Program-made: the position numbers and the translations under genes
Notes under the pieces: model-generated
The model's input: only the letters and a program-made list of their open reading frames with translations
What the model was told of the DNA's origin: nothing
The model's database searches: none
Shown here: piece after piece, positions 21,749 through 63,756 of the stretch
How positions within the stretch are numbered: position 1 is the first letter of the stretch
Layout of the letters: every line of letters begins with the position of its first letter
Source of the DNA: Agaricus subrufescens
Taxonomy: Eukaryota > Basidiomycota > Agaricomycetes > Agaricales > Agaricaceae
Assembly (NCBI GenBank): GCA_029945375.1
Contig: CM057070.1
Coordinates: 62,001-126,000, forward strand
Length of the DNA stretch: 64,000 nt
Reading direction: 5' to 3'

Positions 21749-22085
21749 AATAGTATCTATAAATTAAATAAGATAATCCTAAAATGGCAATTAAGCTTAT
21801 ACCTAAAATTAAGTATTTTTCTTTATAGAAGGGGAGATCGGCAGGGTTATTAGGCGCTTCTTCTACCTTAGGCGTGTCAGGTAAGTCATTCTCATTTTCA
21901 TAATCCGTATCTACTTCAGTTTCATCATCCATTACATCCGATTGAGTATCTATAGGATTATTCCATAAATCTTTTAAAAAAGGTAGATATAATTGAGTAT
22001 AAAAATATTCTAGAGTTGAAGGAAGGAATACTAGGATTATCAACAACAATAAGAATCCAAAATTAAATTTTGACTTATTTAGCAA
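21729..22085 (-). CDS. unassigned membrane ORF, two TM helices
   Basis: 118 residues: a TM helix near residues 8-25 (FNFGFLLLLIILVFLPST), an acidic middle (DVMDDETEVDTDYENEN), a second TM (YLILGISLIAILGLSYLIYR) and an acidic tail. The stop at 21729 is TGA. Read as Trp, the frame would run on as a Trp-rich, unnatural tail, while the overlapping frame carries a normal-looking protein. A single-base slip in the T-run near 21740 would join them. Confidence 0.45.
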   Translation of the reverse strand: MLNKSKFNFGFLLLLIILVFLPSTLEYFYTQLYLPFLKDLWNNPIDTQSDVMDDETEVDTDYENENDLPDTPKVEEAPNNPADLPFYKEKYLILGISLIAILGLSYLIYRYYFEDENF

Positions 22086-22260
22086 TAACCAAACTAGTAT
22101 AAAGGTAAATTCATTTTTAACCTTGAAAGTAAATTCTCTTAGTATATTTTTTGTTTTTATAATTATATTAGAGAATCAAAGTAGTATAATTAGGAATAGA
22201 GACTTCATTCTTTCACCTAAAGGTTTGTACCTCCCAAAGGAGCAAATTTTACCCCCATAT

Positions 22261-22506
22261 TTAATAATAGAACAACTTTTTTTTTGAATAAACTATCACA
22301 GAATAACATTTAGGAGAGTAAATAATTAAAGAATATTTGTTGAAATTATTTCCCTGTGTATTTTTAGTTAAATTATTTCTTAGTAAATCTTCACCATTTT
22401 TAGTCATTTTGATAGGTAAAACCTCTAGACCTTTTAGTTTGATCATATTGTTAGTAATTTTAATGTTCATTTTTTGCCAATCTGTTAAAAAAAGGATCTG
22501 TTTCAA
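22261..22506 (-). CDS. short hypothetical ORF
   Basis: 81 codons, Lys/Asn-rich, ending SLIIYSPKCYSVIVYSKKKL. I do not recognise it. It lies alone in a 1.5 kb gene-poor stretch and may be a remnant of a larger plasmid-type gene, which I cannot show. Confidence 0.25.
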   Translation of the reverse strand: MKQILFLTDWQKMNIKITNNMIKLKGLEVLPIKMTKNGEDLLRNNLTKNTQGNNFNKYSLIIYSPKCYSVIVYSKKKLFYY

Positions 22507-23607
22507 TTATAAGTTTCTGTTACTAGTTATAAACTGCTTTAGGATTATTTGGGTTGAATTTTAACTAATAATTATATAAGCTCTTATTTAGTAAAAGTTT
22601 TAAGTTTAAAGTTTTTACCCCGTATATTCTATTAGTTCGTTAATTTGCGCTTTAGACTAATTGTTTAGTATTTTCATTAACAGTAAGTCAGGTAATTTTA
22701 TCTTATTAAGGGAAAACTCTCATTTTTGTTATACCAAGGTACGCAGGAAACCGTTAAGAAGGCATCCTAAATTATGTACAAATTCTTCATATTTAAATGT
22801 GAAATTACATCAGCAGGATATTCCAGTATATTTCCATAAAGTAATAGAAATTTATACATTCCTGTTATTCGTATAGAGATATAAATTTATCTATAAGTCT
22901 ATTTCGAAAGGTAAAGCTCTACCAACTAGTGTATAAAGTTAAACAAAGTACTCCCCAAGTAAATTGATATTACATTTCCATATTCACATAACATTCTAAT
23001 TCCAAATTTAGGAAAGATAAAATAAGTGAAAATATCAGCATTCTCTACAAGGGGCCCGAAAGATAACTATTCTCTAGCATTTAAGTTTAAAATCTTTGGG
23101 TTAAAGTAACTGAAATCCGATCTGCGCTACAATCCAAATATCCCGCATAGTTGTAAATTGAAGAGCTATAAAAAAATATTTATATAAACTAGGGAAATCT
23201 TTTAAGGTTAATACTATTAAACTATTTTTCTTAATGAGATTGATTGATTTCTCTTATTGAGATATTTTATTACTATTTTAACAATATTTATATAAATTTC
23301 TTTGACCTTTGACATTTGAATTTTAAGATTTAATTAATGATTTTATTTGTAATTTTAATTTGTAAAGGGGGCTGAATTATTTTATTTCTAATCTATTACT
23401 TTTAATTAATGAAATGAAAACAACGACTTAAACTTTATTATTATGGATTTAATTGCAAAAGGAATTATGGACAAACTCATGTAAAAACTAGTGGTGGATT
23501 AAGAACAATGGCATGGTGTACTGGGGGGTTCTAATAAATTAAAAAATTAATATACAACAATATCATCTAAACTATTTTATTCTATTCGATATTATGTATC
23601 TAAAAAA
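22507..23607. other. gene-poor region upstream of the acidic ORF pair
   Basis: No RNA or protein gene is recognised on either strand. A plus-strand frame of 71 codons (22661-22876) and a short stretch at 23430-23530 look partly coding but match nothing I know. G6 runs at 23523-23528 and about 23366-23370 are C-tracts on the orf316 strand. Confidence 0.4.
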
Positions 23608-24558
23608 TTAAAGAAAAAACATATAAATATTGCCTAATAAACCGGCTAATATCCAAATAATATGCATAAATAGATGAAATTTAGCTACTTTTCTATTTAT
23701 AATATTTCTCAATCTAAGTAATTTAAGAATTATTGGATATTTATCTAAAAACTTGATTCTATTTATAATATTATCACTTAACATTATACTTAAAACACTT
23801 GAAAAAGATAATAATGTTATACCACTTACTAGTATATTAAACAAACAAACAATCTTATCAGGAGTTAAACTATCCAAATATTTAACATATTGATTATAAG
23901 CTTCAATGAAAATTCCACCTATATCTGATTTATAAATATCTTTTTTTAACTCAATTAATTCATTCATATAAGAATTAGATTTTACCTCCAGCTCATCCAT
24001 TTTGCTTTTAGTAATTTCATTATTATGTAATGAATGTTCTCTTATGGCTATGTCCTTTTCTAGATCAATTTGAAAACATTTTCTATAACCTTCCAGTATC
24101 TCTTTAAATTCTGGACTAACACTCTCCATATTAATGATAGATGTGATTTCTTTTGTTATTTCACTTTGAACTTCTTTCTCTTCAACACTTTTGAGCTCAT
24201 CCGATTTTGTTGAAATTAATTTTTTAAAAAAATCTGAGAAAGCTTCCATGTCTTCCTCATTTTGGATTTCAAGAGTGTTTTTTATATCATCATCCATTTT
24301 TTTATCATATTTTGGATCACTTTTATTTAAGAGTTTAATAATTTGATCTTTTTCTTCCATAGTTTTTTTTCTTTCTATTTGTATTTGTTCAAGTATTTTT
24401 TCAATACCCTTTTTATCTGCTAATTGAGCTTCTCTTAGTTCTTCTTGCCTTAAATCGTTTAGATATGCTCTTCTATATCCATCTAATGTAGCAAAAGTAA
24501 CAACTGGACCTATACCATATCTTAATATGGCTTTTTGTAAATTTTTTAATTTTTTCAT
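23608..24558 (-). CDS. orf316, coiled-coil membrane protein of unknown function
   Basis: 316 residues. The N-terminal module is LRYGIGPVVTFATLDGYRRA (residues 12-31). Next is a long Glu/Lys-rich coiled-coil region (about 36-75 and 105-210), then two TM helices (about 236-260 and 293-314) with IINRIKFLDKYPIILKLL between them. No enzyme motif. It starts 20 nt after the nad6 stop, so it is probably co-transcribed. The architecture resembles the ORF in cox1 intron 7 and the nad4 extension. Function unknown. Confidence 0.7.
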   Translation of the reverse strand: MKKLKNLQKAILRYGIGPVVTFATLDGYRRAYLNDLRQEELREAQLADKKGIEKILEQIQIERKKTMEEKDQIIKLLNKSDPKYDKKMDDDIKNTLEIQNEEDMEAFSDFFKKLISTKSDELKSVEEKEVQSEITKEITSIINMESVSPEFKEILEGYRKCFQIDLEKDIAIREHSLHNNEITKSKMDELEVKSNSYMNELIELKKDIYKSDIGGIFIEAYNQYVKYLDSLTPDKIVCLFNILVSGITLLSFSSVLSIMLSDNIINRIKFLDKYPIILKLLRLRNIINRKVAKFHLFMHIIWILAGLLGNIYMFFL

Positions 24559-24578
24559 TGATTTTAATACAAGTGCTT

Positions 24579-25235
24579 TTAAATTGAATAGAATTTGATT
24601 AAGTTAGGGATTTTATCTGTATGTCTATTTTTATTCTCTTTATTAATAACGATAGTTGCAAACATAGTTAATAGTAATATCATACTTAAAGTGATTAACA
24701 ATGTAGATCCGTTTGTATATAATGTATGACCCAATGCTTCTAATTGTGTGAAACTCGAAATTAAAGTTTCAGGGCTTAAAGAGTTATTTGTTACATGTTC
24801 AATATTATATGCAGATATATTAGAACTTAACATTAAACTGTTAAAATTTGTTAAGGAATTTACTAAATAAGATATGATAGCTACATCGTTAGATGTCTGT
24901 GGCATTACTGAAAGGAAAAAGTATAAAAATAGTGAACTAATTACAAATGCTAAAGGTAAAACTTTAAAATATTGAGTTCCTACTTCAGTTATCTCAGCTA
25001 ATCTAATGTTAAGAAGCATAATAACGAATAAAAATAAAACTGCAATAGCACCTACATATACTATAATATAAGATATACCTAAAAAGTTTATTCCTATTAA
25101 GATTAAATATAAAGCTCCAGATACGAAAGTAGAAATTAAAAAGATTACTGAGATTACAGGATTTTTAGATGTAATAGTGAATACACTAGATAATAATGTA
25201 GCAAAAGCTAACATATTTACAAATATTGTTGTCAT
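24579..25235 (-). CDS. nad6: NADH dehydrogenase subunit 6
   Basis: 218 residues, complex I membrane subunit. It starts MTTIFVNMLAFATLLSSVFT; conserved SGALYLILIGINFLGISYII and VYVGAIAVLFLFVIMLLNIR (the pi-bulge helix used in proton transfer); C-terminal ALGHTLYTNGSTLLITLSMI. No intron. Length is normal. A C-terminal tail of about 15 polar residues follows the last helix. Confidence 0.97.
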   Translation of the reverse strand: MTTIFVNMLAFATLLSSVFTITSKNPVISVIFLISTFVSGALYLILIGINFLGISYIIVYVGAIAVLFLFVIMLLNIRLAEITEVGTQYFKVLPLAFVISSLFLYFFLSVMPQTSNDVAIISYLVNSLTNFNSLMLSSNISAYNIEHVTNNSLSPETLISSFTQLEALGHTLYTNGSTLLITLSMILLLTMFATIVINKENKNRHTDKIPNLIKFYSI

Positions 25236-26824
25236 TTTTTTTTTTGTTTTTTTTTAAACCTAGCTTTATTTTTTTAATCTTCTGGATAAGACTGGACATA
25301 ATATTTTTAAAGATTATATTAATATAAGCTAGCCACATTTAGTGGATGCCTAATTTTGGATTTTTGACTAACCGAAGCTAGTTAATAAAATAACAGGCAA
25401 AGACTAAATAAAAAAGATTTAAAAATACTTATTAGATTGTCATAAGGCCAAGCACAACTAGCTTTACTAGTGGCTTTAAGCTACTAACTCTCTAACCTTC
25501 CCAAAAGATAGCTGACTTTTATAAGTAAAATTTCTTAACTATATAAGTTAAAACTTAAACAGTAATATAGAAAAGGCAACTAGAAAAAGCTACAGCTATG
25601 TGGGAGAGTGCTTCGCTTGCTTAAGAATAATCAAACAAAATATAGAAACTTTTAAAGTAGTAGGTTTAACCTAGAAATAGTGACCTTAATTTAATTAAAT
25701 CTAAAAACCAATATTTATTATATTTTCTTGTAGCTAAGCTAATCTTAAATTTTGTTTATATGCTAGATAAGTTTAACAATAAGCTAACTTCGTTAGGAAA
25801 TTGCACCTGCATTTAAGCTTTTGATTAATTAGGCTAAATTATTAGCCTAGAAGTTAGACAACCTACTGATAAGCTAAGGCGCAAGCTACAACTAACAAGA
25901 GCTAATGATAAGCTAGAATATCAAACTTAATAGCAATATTTATATCTTAAATGTCTAGCCGCTTCGCCCCCTTTTTTCTATGGGGGGTACAAATAATTTG
26001 ATTATTAGTTAAAATTTAATATTATTAAGGCAGGATGACTTAGCATTCTTGTGTGATAGAAACTAGCTACTTCTAAAGAAGTAGTCTCGAAACTAAATTG
26101 CAGATAAGATTGATCACAATTTTGCTAGAATAACTAACTTCGAGACTAGTTAAACTAGTACAAGCAAAGTGAAAGAAGTAATAGGAATAGCTTAATTACA
26201 ATTAGCTGAGACAGCCGAGAAAAACATAAAGCAAATAAAGCTAAAATTTAAATTTAAAGTAAACCAATTTTCGTATTAATTAATAAAAATATAAAGTTAA
26301 TATTCACTATTAATATAGATATTAAGAGCAAAAGAAAATATGAAAATTATATTGAGATAATAAAATTTAGGTATAATTATTAACCTGCTAATAAACTTAA
26401 GATTAAATTTCAAAAGTTTGCGTGATAGGACTAAAGAAATTCTTAACTAGATTACATCAAATACGTGAACTATTTAAATAATTAAGAAGGTTATACCCCC
26501 CGACCAGCTACAAAGCTGGAAGTAAAGTACGAAATTAAATTAGCACCTAACGCAAATATTATGTGGCCCGGAAAGTAAGGGGCTTAGGATCTTGTTATTT
26601 AACAAAATTCCACTTAAAACAAACAAACAAACAAACTAAAATTACCATAGTAGTTATTCTAGTCTTTATTCTCTGAGTTTAAGGTTTAAGGACTAAAATT
26701 TGTAATCCCTCAGTTAAAGATTGGGGGTTATATTTTTTTTTATTACATATATTTATTCAATTAAAGAAGCAATAACAATAAGTTTTAATGAAAAAACTCA
26801 CTTAATGGTTAGGGGGTTAGATTT
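25236..26824. other. nad4-nad6 spacer
   Basis: About 1.6 kb with no gene recognised. It contains many agcta words and, at 26720-26880, a diverged tandem pair (see separate entry). Confidence 0.5.
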
Positions 26825-26880
26825 TTATAACAAATGTTTATTCAATTCAACTAAAGAAGCAAAAACAATAAGAATTAAAC
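26720..26880. repeat. tandem pair with G5 tract and ttattcaa box
   Basis: Two units of about 80-90 bp, starting near 26720 and 26808. Each has ggggg-tta, then tttattcaa, then aagaagcaa-aacaataag. The second unit overlaps the 3' end of the TM frame that ends at 26825. Confidence 0.6.
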
Positions 26881-27300
26881 AAATTAAACAACAAAAAAAA
26901 TCAATTGTAATAAACAATAATGAAGTTTTTTTAAAATATCCAATAATTTTTTTAAATTTAGGAAATTTATTTTCTATATCATATTTATCTATTAAAATAA
27001 TTGAAGTTAAATATCCTACAACACTTATAAAACATAATAGACTTATTACAGATAATAAAAAAATTGTTAAAAAAAAATTATAATCAGAATTGTCATTAGA
27101 TGAATTTAAATCATTTAAATCAATATCTAATTTATTTAATAAAAATAAAAAAAAAAAAGAATGATTGTTAGCGTAACTAGATAAAAAATTTTTTATTAAG
27201 TTTTTAAAATTTAAAAACTTAATAAAAAAATAATTAAAAATATTAATTATACTACTTAGTATACTACTTTTAGTTTCCTTTAGAACCTGAATTACTATTG
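26825..27300 (-). pseudogene. two-TM module downstream of nad4, out of frame
   Basis: An open frame of about 150 sensible codons after the repeat: NHSFFFLFLLNKLDIDLNDL, TM near TIFLLSVISLLCFISVVGYL, linker LIDKYDIENKFPKFKKIIG, and TM LFITIDFFCCLICLILIVF. It is shifted relative to the nad4 extension, which stops at 27270. The linker resembles orf316 (FLDKYPIILKLL). It looks like the C-terminal half of an orf316-like protein separated by a frameshift in the repeat. Confidence 0.55.
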
Positions 27301-30300
27301 CCATTATTACCTGTATTACTATTATTACCGTTATTACCGGTATTACCATTATTACCATTAGAACCGGAATTACCATTATTTCCATTAGAACCGGAATTAC
27401 CATTATTACCATTATTACCGGAATTACCATTATTACCGTTATTATTGGAATTACCATTATTACCATTATTACCGTTATTACTGGAATTACCATTATTACT
27501 ATTAGAACCGGAATTATCTGAATTTCCCCTTAAGGATTTTTCAACTCGATCTATTATAGTACTAGCACCTGCTCCAATTGTTATTAATTTTACAGTAGTA
27601 TCTAATATTTTTTTTCTAGAAAAATGTATTAAAACTAATGAGACCCCTAGTAAAATACAAAAACTTAAGAAAGGATAATCAAAATTAGATAAAAGATCCG
27701 TATCTATAATTCTAAATAGCCCTTCAAAAATAGGGTTATCTGTTAAATCTTTTTCTAAGTTGAATTTAGTACAAAAGGCAGAAGATGCAACAATAGAACT
27801 ATTAATAGCAATTTCAGAAGATAATGGTGATCCTAAATCTATAACTGAATTTAGGTTTACTGTTGAAATTGTATATAATAAACTTGAAACTGATAAATTT
27901 AAAGGATTCAATATTACATTAGGTAATAAACCGAAAACTATAGTAGGTATTAATAAACTAATTAGAAGATAGTATTCTCTTCTATTAATGTCTTTTAGAG
28001 GAGTTAAGTGAGGTGAAAGATTGCCATAAGACAGTCTATTATACAAGAATAGAGAGTAACAAGCAGATAAAACTATACCGGTAGCACCTAAACAAGCAAC
28101 TATTGGATTTTGTTGCCATATACCCATTAAAGATAGCTGTTCACCCAACCAATTTAAAGTTAAAGGAATTCCAGTATTAGCTAAAGTAAATATTAAGAAT
28201 AAAATAGTAAACACAGGCATGTAAGTAACTAAACCTCTAATATAGTTAATTAATCTTGTACCAGTTCTCTCGTAAATTACTCCTCCTACACAAATAAATA
28301 GAGCAGGTGAAACAAAACCATGTGCTAAAGAAAGTAAGATAGCACCTTCAATACCTACAACAGTATTAGAAAATAAACCTAATATAGCTACAGCCATGTG
28401 GCATATAGAACTATAGGCAATTAATCTTTTAGTATCCTGTTGTATAATTGTACTAAATGAAGCGTAAATTAAAGTTACAACAGCAATAGTTTGTACTAAC
28501 GGACTAAAATAATGAGTAGCATCAGGCAAGATATCTATTAATACTCTAAGATATCCATATGTTGCTAATTTTAAAATTGTGGCTGCTAAGATAATTGATC
28601 CGGAGATTGGACTATCGGCATGTGCCTTAGGTAACCAAATAATAAATGGATATAAAGGTGTTTTAACTGCAAAAGCTATGAAGAAACCTCAGGGTTCGGT
28701 CTTTTATCATTTCAGATACAGCTGACCTATCATCTAGGTATAAAATGAATTAAATTAAAACATATATATTATACCTTATTCTAGTTGTTGAATACTAGAA
28801 AACCGTCACCGGTGAACTGGACCATTCCTTGTAGCATCATATGCAAATAAAATTATAATATTATATTGCACTTAGATTACCATGTGGCGTCTGGCCTCTA
28901 CGCTTTTACAAAGACAGTTTCCCGTCAATGACTTAGTTCGACGATAGCCTAATTTTAATTAAAAATTCTTAAATTTAGGTGTCTCTCGAGTTTGCCACTT
29001 CAGAATTATATTAAAGACCTAATTTATAAACCATAGAAGGTGCAAAGTAAGGTATTAATTTACCTTTAATTTCTCGCATTGATTTAGCTGAAATGTAAAT
29101 AGTTGGTAGATTTCTTTGCATATGAATAGAACATTTAAGATCAAATTTATGTATTAAAATACTTACAATAAAAACACACTCCTTAAGTGTAAAAGATTGG
29201 GTTTGAATAGTTAAACCATTTCCACTTTTGGTTCCATCACCCATTATCCAATAAGCTAATGCTTCATAAGTTAATAGATTATACAGATCTAAAGGTAACA
29301 CTTTAGTTTTTTTTACATAAAAAATTTCATACCATTCTGTAAAACAAGGCAAAACTCTAGTAGCGAAAACTATACCTACATGTTTTTTGCCATTAATAGT
29401 TGTTCAATCCAATCTAGGATATGAACTGCAAAAATGGATAAATTTGTTAAACACGAATAGAAAAAATTTAATATTGTAAATTGACTGTTTAAATTTTAAT
29501 AAGGTATTACCTGTTTTGTTTATGTAAAGATGACCATCTGATAATAGAATACCTAATACAATAGAATCTAAATTAGCTTCGCTAGATATTTGAACCATAT
29601 ATCTAACAATATTGGTATAACGTGGATAATTTATTGTAGAACTTAAATTTGAGCCAAAGACAACCAAAGCTTTACACTTATTATTACTAGGTAAATAATT
29701 TTTATTTGATTTAGGAAATCTTTCTAAGAGATTAGTTAAATTAGTTTTTTTGTTTTTAATATTAATTCTGCTGGTCAGAAATATCCCTTGCTGAAGAGGA
29801 CTTGACAACCATATTATTTTTTGACTATCTAAACTAATAGAATATAATGAAATTAATTGGAAATCTGTTGAACCTATATAACTATATATCATTAATATAC
29901 ATAATAACATAGGTAAACTTCCTGCTAAGGTATATAAGAAAAATAAGAATGCAGATCTAAATCTGTCATCACCGTGCCCAAATATTACTATTACTATAAA
30001 TAATACTGGCAACACACTTTCGAAGAAAATATAGAACAATAATAAATCTAATGATACAAAAGCACATATTTGTAATGTTTCTAATAATAAAAATGAAATT
30101 AAAAAGAATTTAAGATTTGTAGTTATATTAGAATAGTTAGATAATAATGCAACAGGTGTTACAAAAGTAGTTAACAATACAAAATATAAAGATATACCAT
30201 CAATACCAAAATTTAAATTACAAAAGTTTCCGCCTAAAGCAGGATTAATATCTAGTAAAGAAGTAACAACAAATTGATATTGTGTTTGACTTGAATCAAA

Positions 30301-30453
30301 TTGATACCAAATAAATAATGAAATAAAGAAATTAATTAGAGATGTTGTCAAAGCTATTTTTTTCATTTTATTTTGACTCTCTACAGTGCTACTAGACATA
30401 GGAAGAATTAATATACAACCTAGTATAGGTATTAATAATAATAAAGTTATCAT
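27270..30453 (-). CDS. nad4: NADH dehydrogenase subunit 4 with C-terminal extension (2 exons)
   Basis: Exons: 30453-29807 and 28689-27270 (688 aa; a normal Nad4 is about 480-490). Core landmarks: FESVLPVLFIVIVIFGHGDD (catalytic Glu helix), FAVKTPLYPFIIWLPKAHAD, DATHYFSPLVQTIAVVTLIY and LLSLAHGFVSPALFICVGGV. The normal end is near SVSSLLY (about 27873). After it come about 200 extra residues: a TM helix (FLSFCILLGVSLVLIHF), ITIGAGASTIIDRVEKSLRG, which resembles the orf316 N-terminal module, and a Gly/Asn-rich repeat to TAA. The extension may be a fused foreign ORF. Confidence 0.93.
27290..27520 (-). repeat. Gly/Ser/Asn-coding minisatellite
   Basis: Units of 9-12 nt based on ggtaat/aataat/tccggt. 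In the nad4 frame they read as NNGNNGNSG-type low complexity of about 75 residues. Unit-number or single-base slippage is likely. Confidence 0.9.
28690..29806 (-). mobile_element. nad4 intron, group I (different subgroup)
   Basis: Inserts in TGGTT|AGGT. The R-like element (GTAGAGGCC) is at 28909-28892 and the S-like element (AATGGTCC) at 28829-28814. The core differs from the others but matches cox1 introns 14 and 17. Confidence 0.8.
29011..29806 (-). CDS. LAGLIDADG_2 endonuclease, fused to nad4 exon 1
   Basis: The frame runs from exon 1 through an in-frame TGA (Trp) at 29406-29404. First motif VLGILLSDGHLYINK; second half EALAYWIMGDGTKSGNGLT; end PYFAPSMVYKLGL. The block [19 protein letters not shown] is shared with the endonuclease of cox1 intron 14, so the two are paralogues that moved between genes. 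Both motif acids are kept. Confidence 0.9.
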
Positions 30454-31221
30454 TTTTTTGTTTTAATTTTTTGAGATTATCTTTATTGTGATAATCAGAT
30501 TGTGAATGCAGCCTATTCTCTGTACTGTCACTCATATTATCAGTCCTAGATTTGCTCGTAGATGTGGATAATCGCACTAGCTTAGAGTACTAAGTGGCCT
30601 ATTTTTTTAGTTAAAGCGTTAGTTACTAACAAAGCGGCTACTATACAGAATAACGAAATTAACGTATCAATAGCTACTGAATCACTTCGCTAGTAAAATT
30701 AGTAATCTAGCTCTGCTAGGCTAGCACCTTTTTTTTTATAAAAAATAGCAACCCAGTTTTAAGCTTATAGTAGTTGTAAGGCAAATACAACGATTACTCA
30801 AGTCTAGATTAGCCTAACTAAGTTAATTGCTTTATTCTAAATTTAGGCTTTTGCCTTTGCGATGTATCCTTATACTGCAAATAAGGAGAGACTTTGTTAA
30901 TTTATATATTAAATTATGTTAAATTAATTTTAATACTTAAGTGTTATATTCTGAGTTGGGGTTTTATATTTGAGTTTTAGAAGAATTGCCAAAGGGGGAT
31001 CTACTTAAAATATTTCTTAATCTAAACATCTATAATTTCTAACATAAGTGTATTTTTTAAAAACTAAGCTAAAAAAATTTTTAACTCTTCTTCAAATAGA
31101 CTATAATTAGATTAAATCTAGCTATTTTAAAAAAGCTTTTTGAATTTTGTTTTTATAAAAAATTAGCCTTCGCTAAAGTTAGCCAAATGTAGTTAAACAA
31201 GTTGCAAAAAGTTAGCAGTTA
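30454..31221. other. cox1-nad4 spacer
   Basis: No gene is recognised. A C4 tract lies at about 30957-30960, 260 nt past the cox1 stop. Confidence 0.5.
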
Positions 31222-62567
<31,346 letters not shown>

Positions 62568-63030
62568 TGTATTCTGCTATTGGACCTTGACATTGTCTGA
62601 TAAAAAACAAAAATTTGAAGTAATAAAATTGTTTTTTGATTATTTTTTAAAAATAAATTTTTTTATAGCTTTTATTTGATAATAGAATTAAAATATATAT
62701 ACACATTGAATCTATGAATTATTTAAGTTTACTCACCTAAGTTAATAAGAGATTTTAATTAAAAAGAAAAATATAATTTGCTCTGATTAAATATTTTCCT
62801 ATCTTATTATTCCTATTGGTTTTAAACAGCAAAAGAAATAAATTTGTTAGATTTTACCGCAACTACTAAAATTTATAATTTAAGAATTTTTTTTCATTTT
62901 GTTTTTAAATATCTGTAAAAATTTTCAAACCTTAGTAGAAAAGCAAGTAGTCTTCCTGTATAATACAGGGGCTAAAAACAATTTAAATTAAAGCCAACAA
63001 TAGTAAATTTAAATAATTATTATATTAAAC
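62568..63030. other. tRNA-Ser to cox1 spacer
   Basis: AT-rich leader of cox1. No gene and no clear promoter is recognised. Confidence 0.5.
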
Positions 63031-63117
63031 AGGCACTGTGAGATTCGAACTCACGACTTCTTTAGAAAGTACTCGTTTTCAAGACGAGCGCCATAAACCA
63101 GACTCGACCAAGTACCC
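63031..63117 (-). tRNA. trnS: tRNA-Ser (anticodon TGA)
   Basis: Class II with a long variable arm. Acceptor GGGTACT/AGTGCCT, anticodon arm CTCGT-CTTGAAA-ACGAG, T arm GTGAG-TTCGAAT-CTCAC. Confidence 0.93.
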
Positions 63118-63428
63118 TTTTTTTTATTTATATTTTATATTTTATAATTTTTAATTTAGTCTTTCTTTATTTTTAATATAAAACTTTTGGCTGCTGCTTT
63201 AATAGTAACTAGCTTCGCTATTAATAGAAATTGTAGCCGTATGGCTACTACTCTTCGTTAGAAGCTATCCCTATAACAACAACTAGCTTAGTTTCGATAA
63301 TTTAAATTAGCTTAGTTAGTTTTAGTACTAGGCTAACTTTTTTAGTTTACTTAAATGCTAATTTATTTAAATATTTTATTAACTATTTGGTTTAAAGTAG
63401 TATTTTAAATAAACTACTTCTATATTAT

Positions 63429-63500
63429 AAGACCTAAGGGATTTGAACCCTTATAATATCCATTATGAGCGAACTGCATTAACCATTATGCTAAAGTCTT
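63429..63500 (-). tRNA. trnM: tRNA-Met (anticodon CAT)
   Basis: Acceptor AAGACTT/AGGTCTT, anticodon loop CTCATAA, T arm AAGGG-TTCAAAT-CCCTT. The anticodon stem has several G-T pairs. Confidence 0.85.
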
Positions 63501-63685
63501 AATTTAAGATTAAATATTGTATATAATTAACCTGCTTAAGCTTCTGCCTTTCCGCCCTATGAAAAGGTTGGGGGTGAAAATTTTTCAACACTAAACTAAT
63601 TTAAGGCTGTTTAATCCGAAATTAGCTTTTCTAAATTTTAGTAGCTTTTGCTAATGTTATTAGTATAAATTTTATTAAATATCTT

Positions 63686-63756
63686 AAAGGGTAGAGTAAT
63701 CGAAACTCTGTCTATAAAGTGTAAATTTACCGCTAAAACCACTCAGCTAACCCCTT
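63686..63756 (-). tRNA. trnV: tRNA-Val (anticodon TAC)
   Basis: Acceptor AAGGGGT/ACCCTTT, anticodon arm GTAAA-TTTACAC-TTTAT, T arm AGAGT-TTCGATT-ACTCT. Confidence 0.87.

Noticed and set aside
22261..22506. Possible rps3 or plasmid DNA polymerase fragment
   Set aside because: No diagnostic motif of either family is visible.
22661..22876. Plus-strand 71-codon ORF; also a GCAGGAAACC-like box suggesting a plus-strand group I intron
   Set aside because: No matching P, R or S boxes and no exon; the single box is likely chance.
26030..26115. tRNA-like stretch in the nad4-nad6 spacer
   Set aside because: A hairpin around ctacttctaaagaagtag is present but no cloverleaf or T loop can be built.
26721..27083. 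Plus-strand ORF of 120 codons
   Set aside because: It is antisense to the two-TM frame and the tandem repeat, and its composition follows the other strand.
27298..27678. Plus-strand Pro/Leu-rich ORF
   Set aside because: It is the antisense reading of the Gly/Asn minisatellite at the nad4 3' end.
30392..30577. 61-codon ORF over the nad4 start
   Set aside because: It overlaps nad4 exon 1 in another frame, with no protein-like features.
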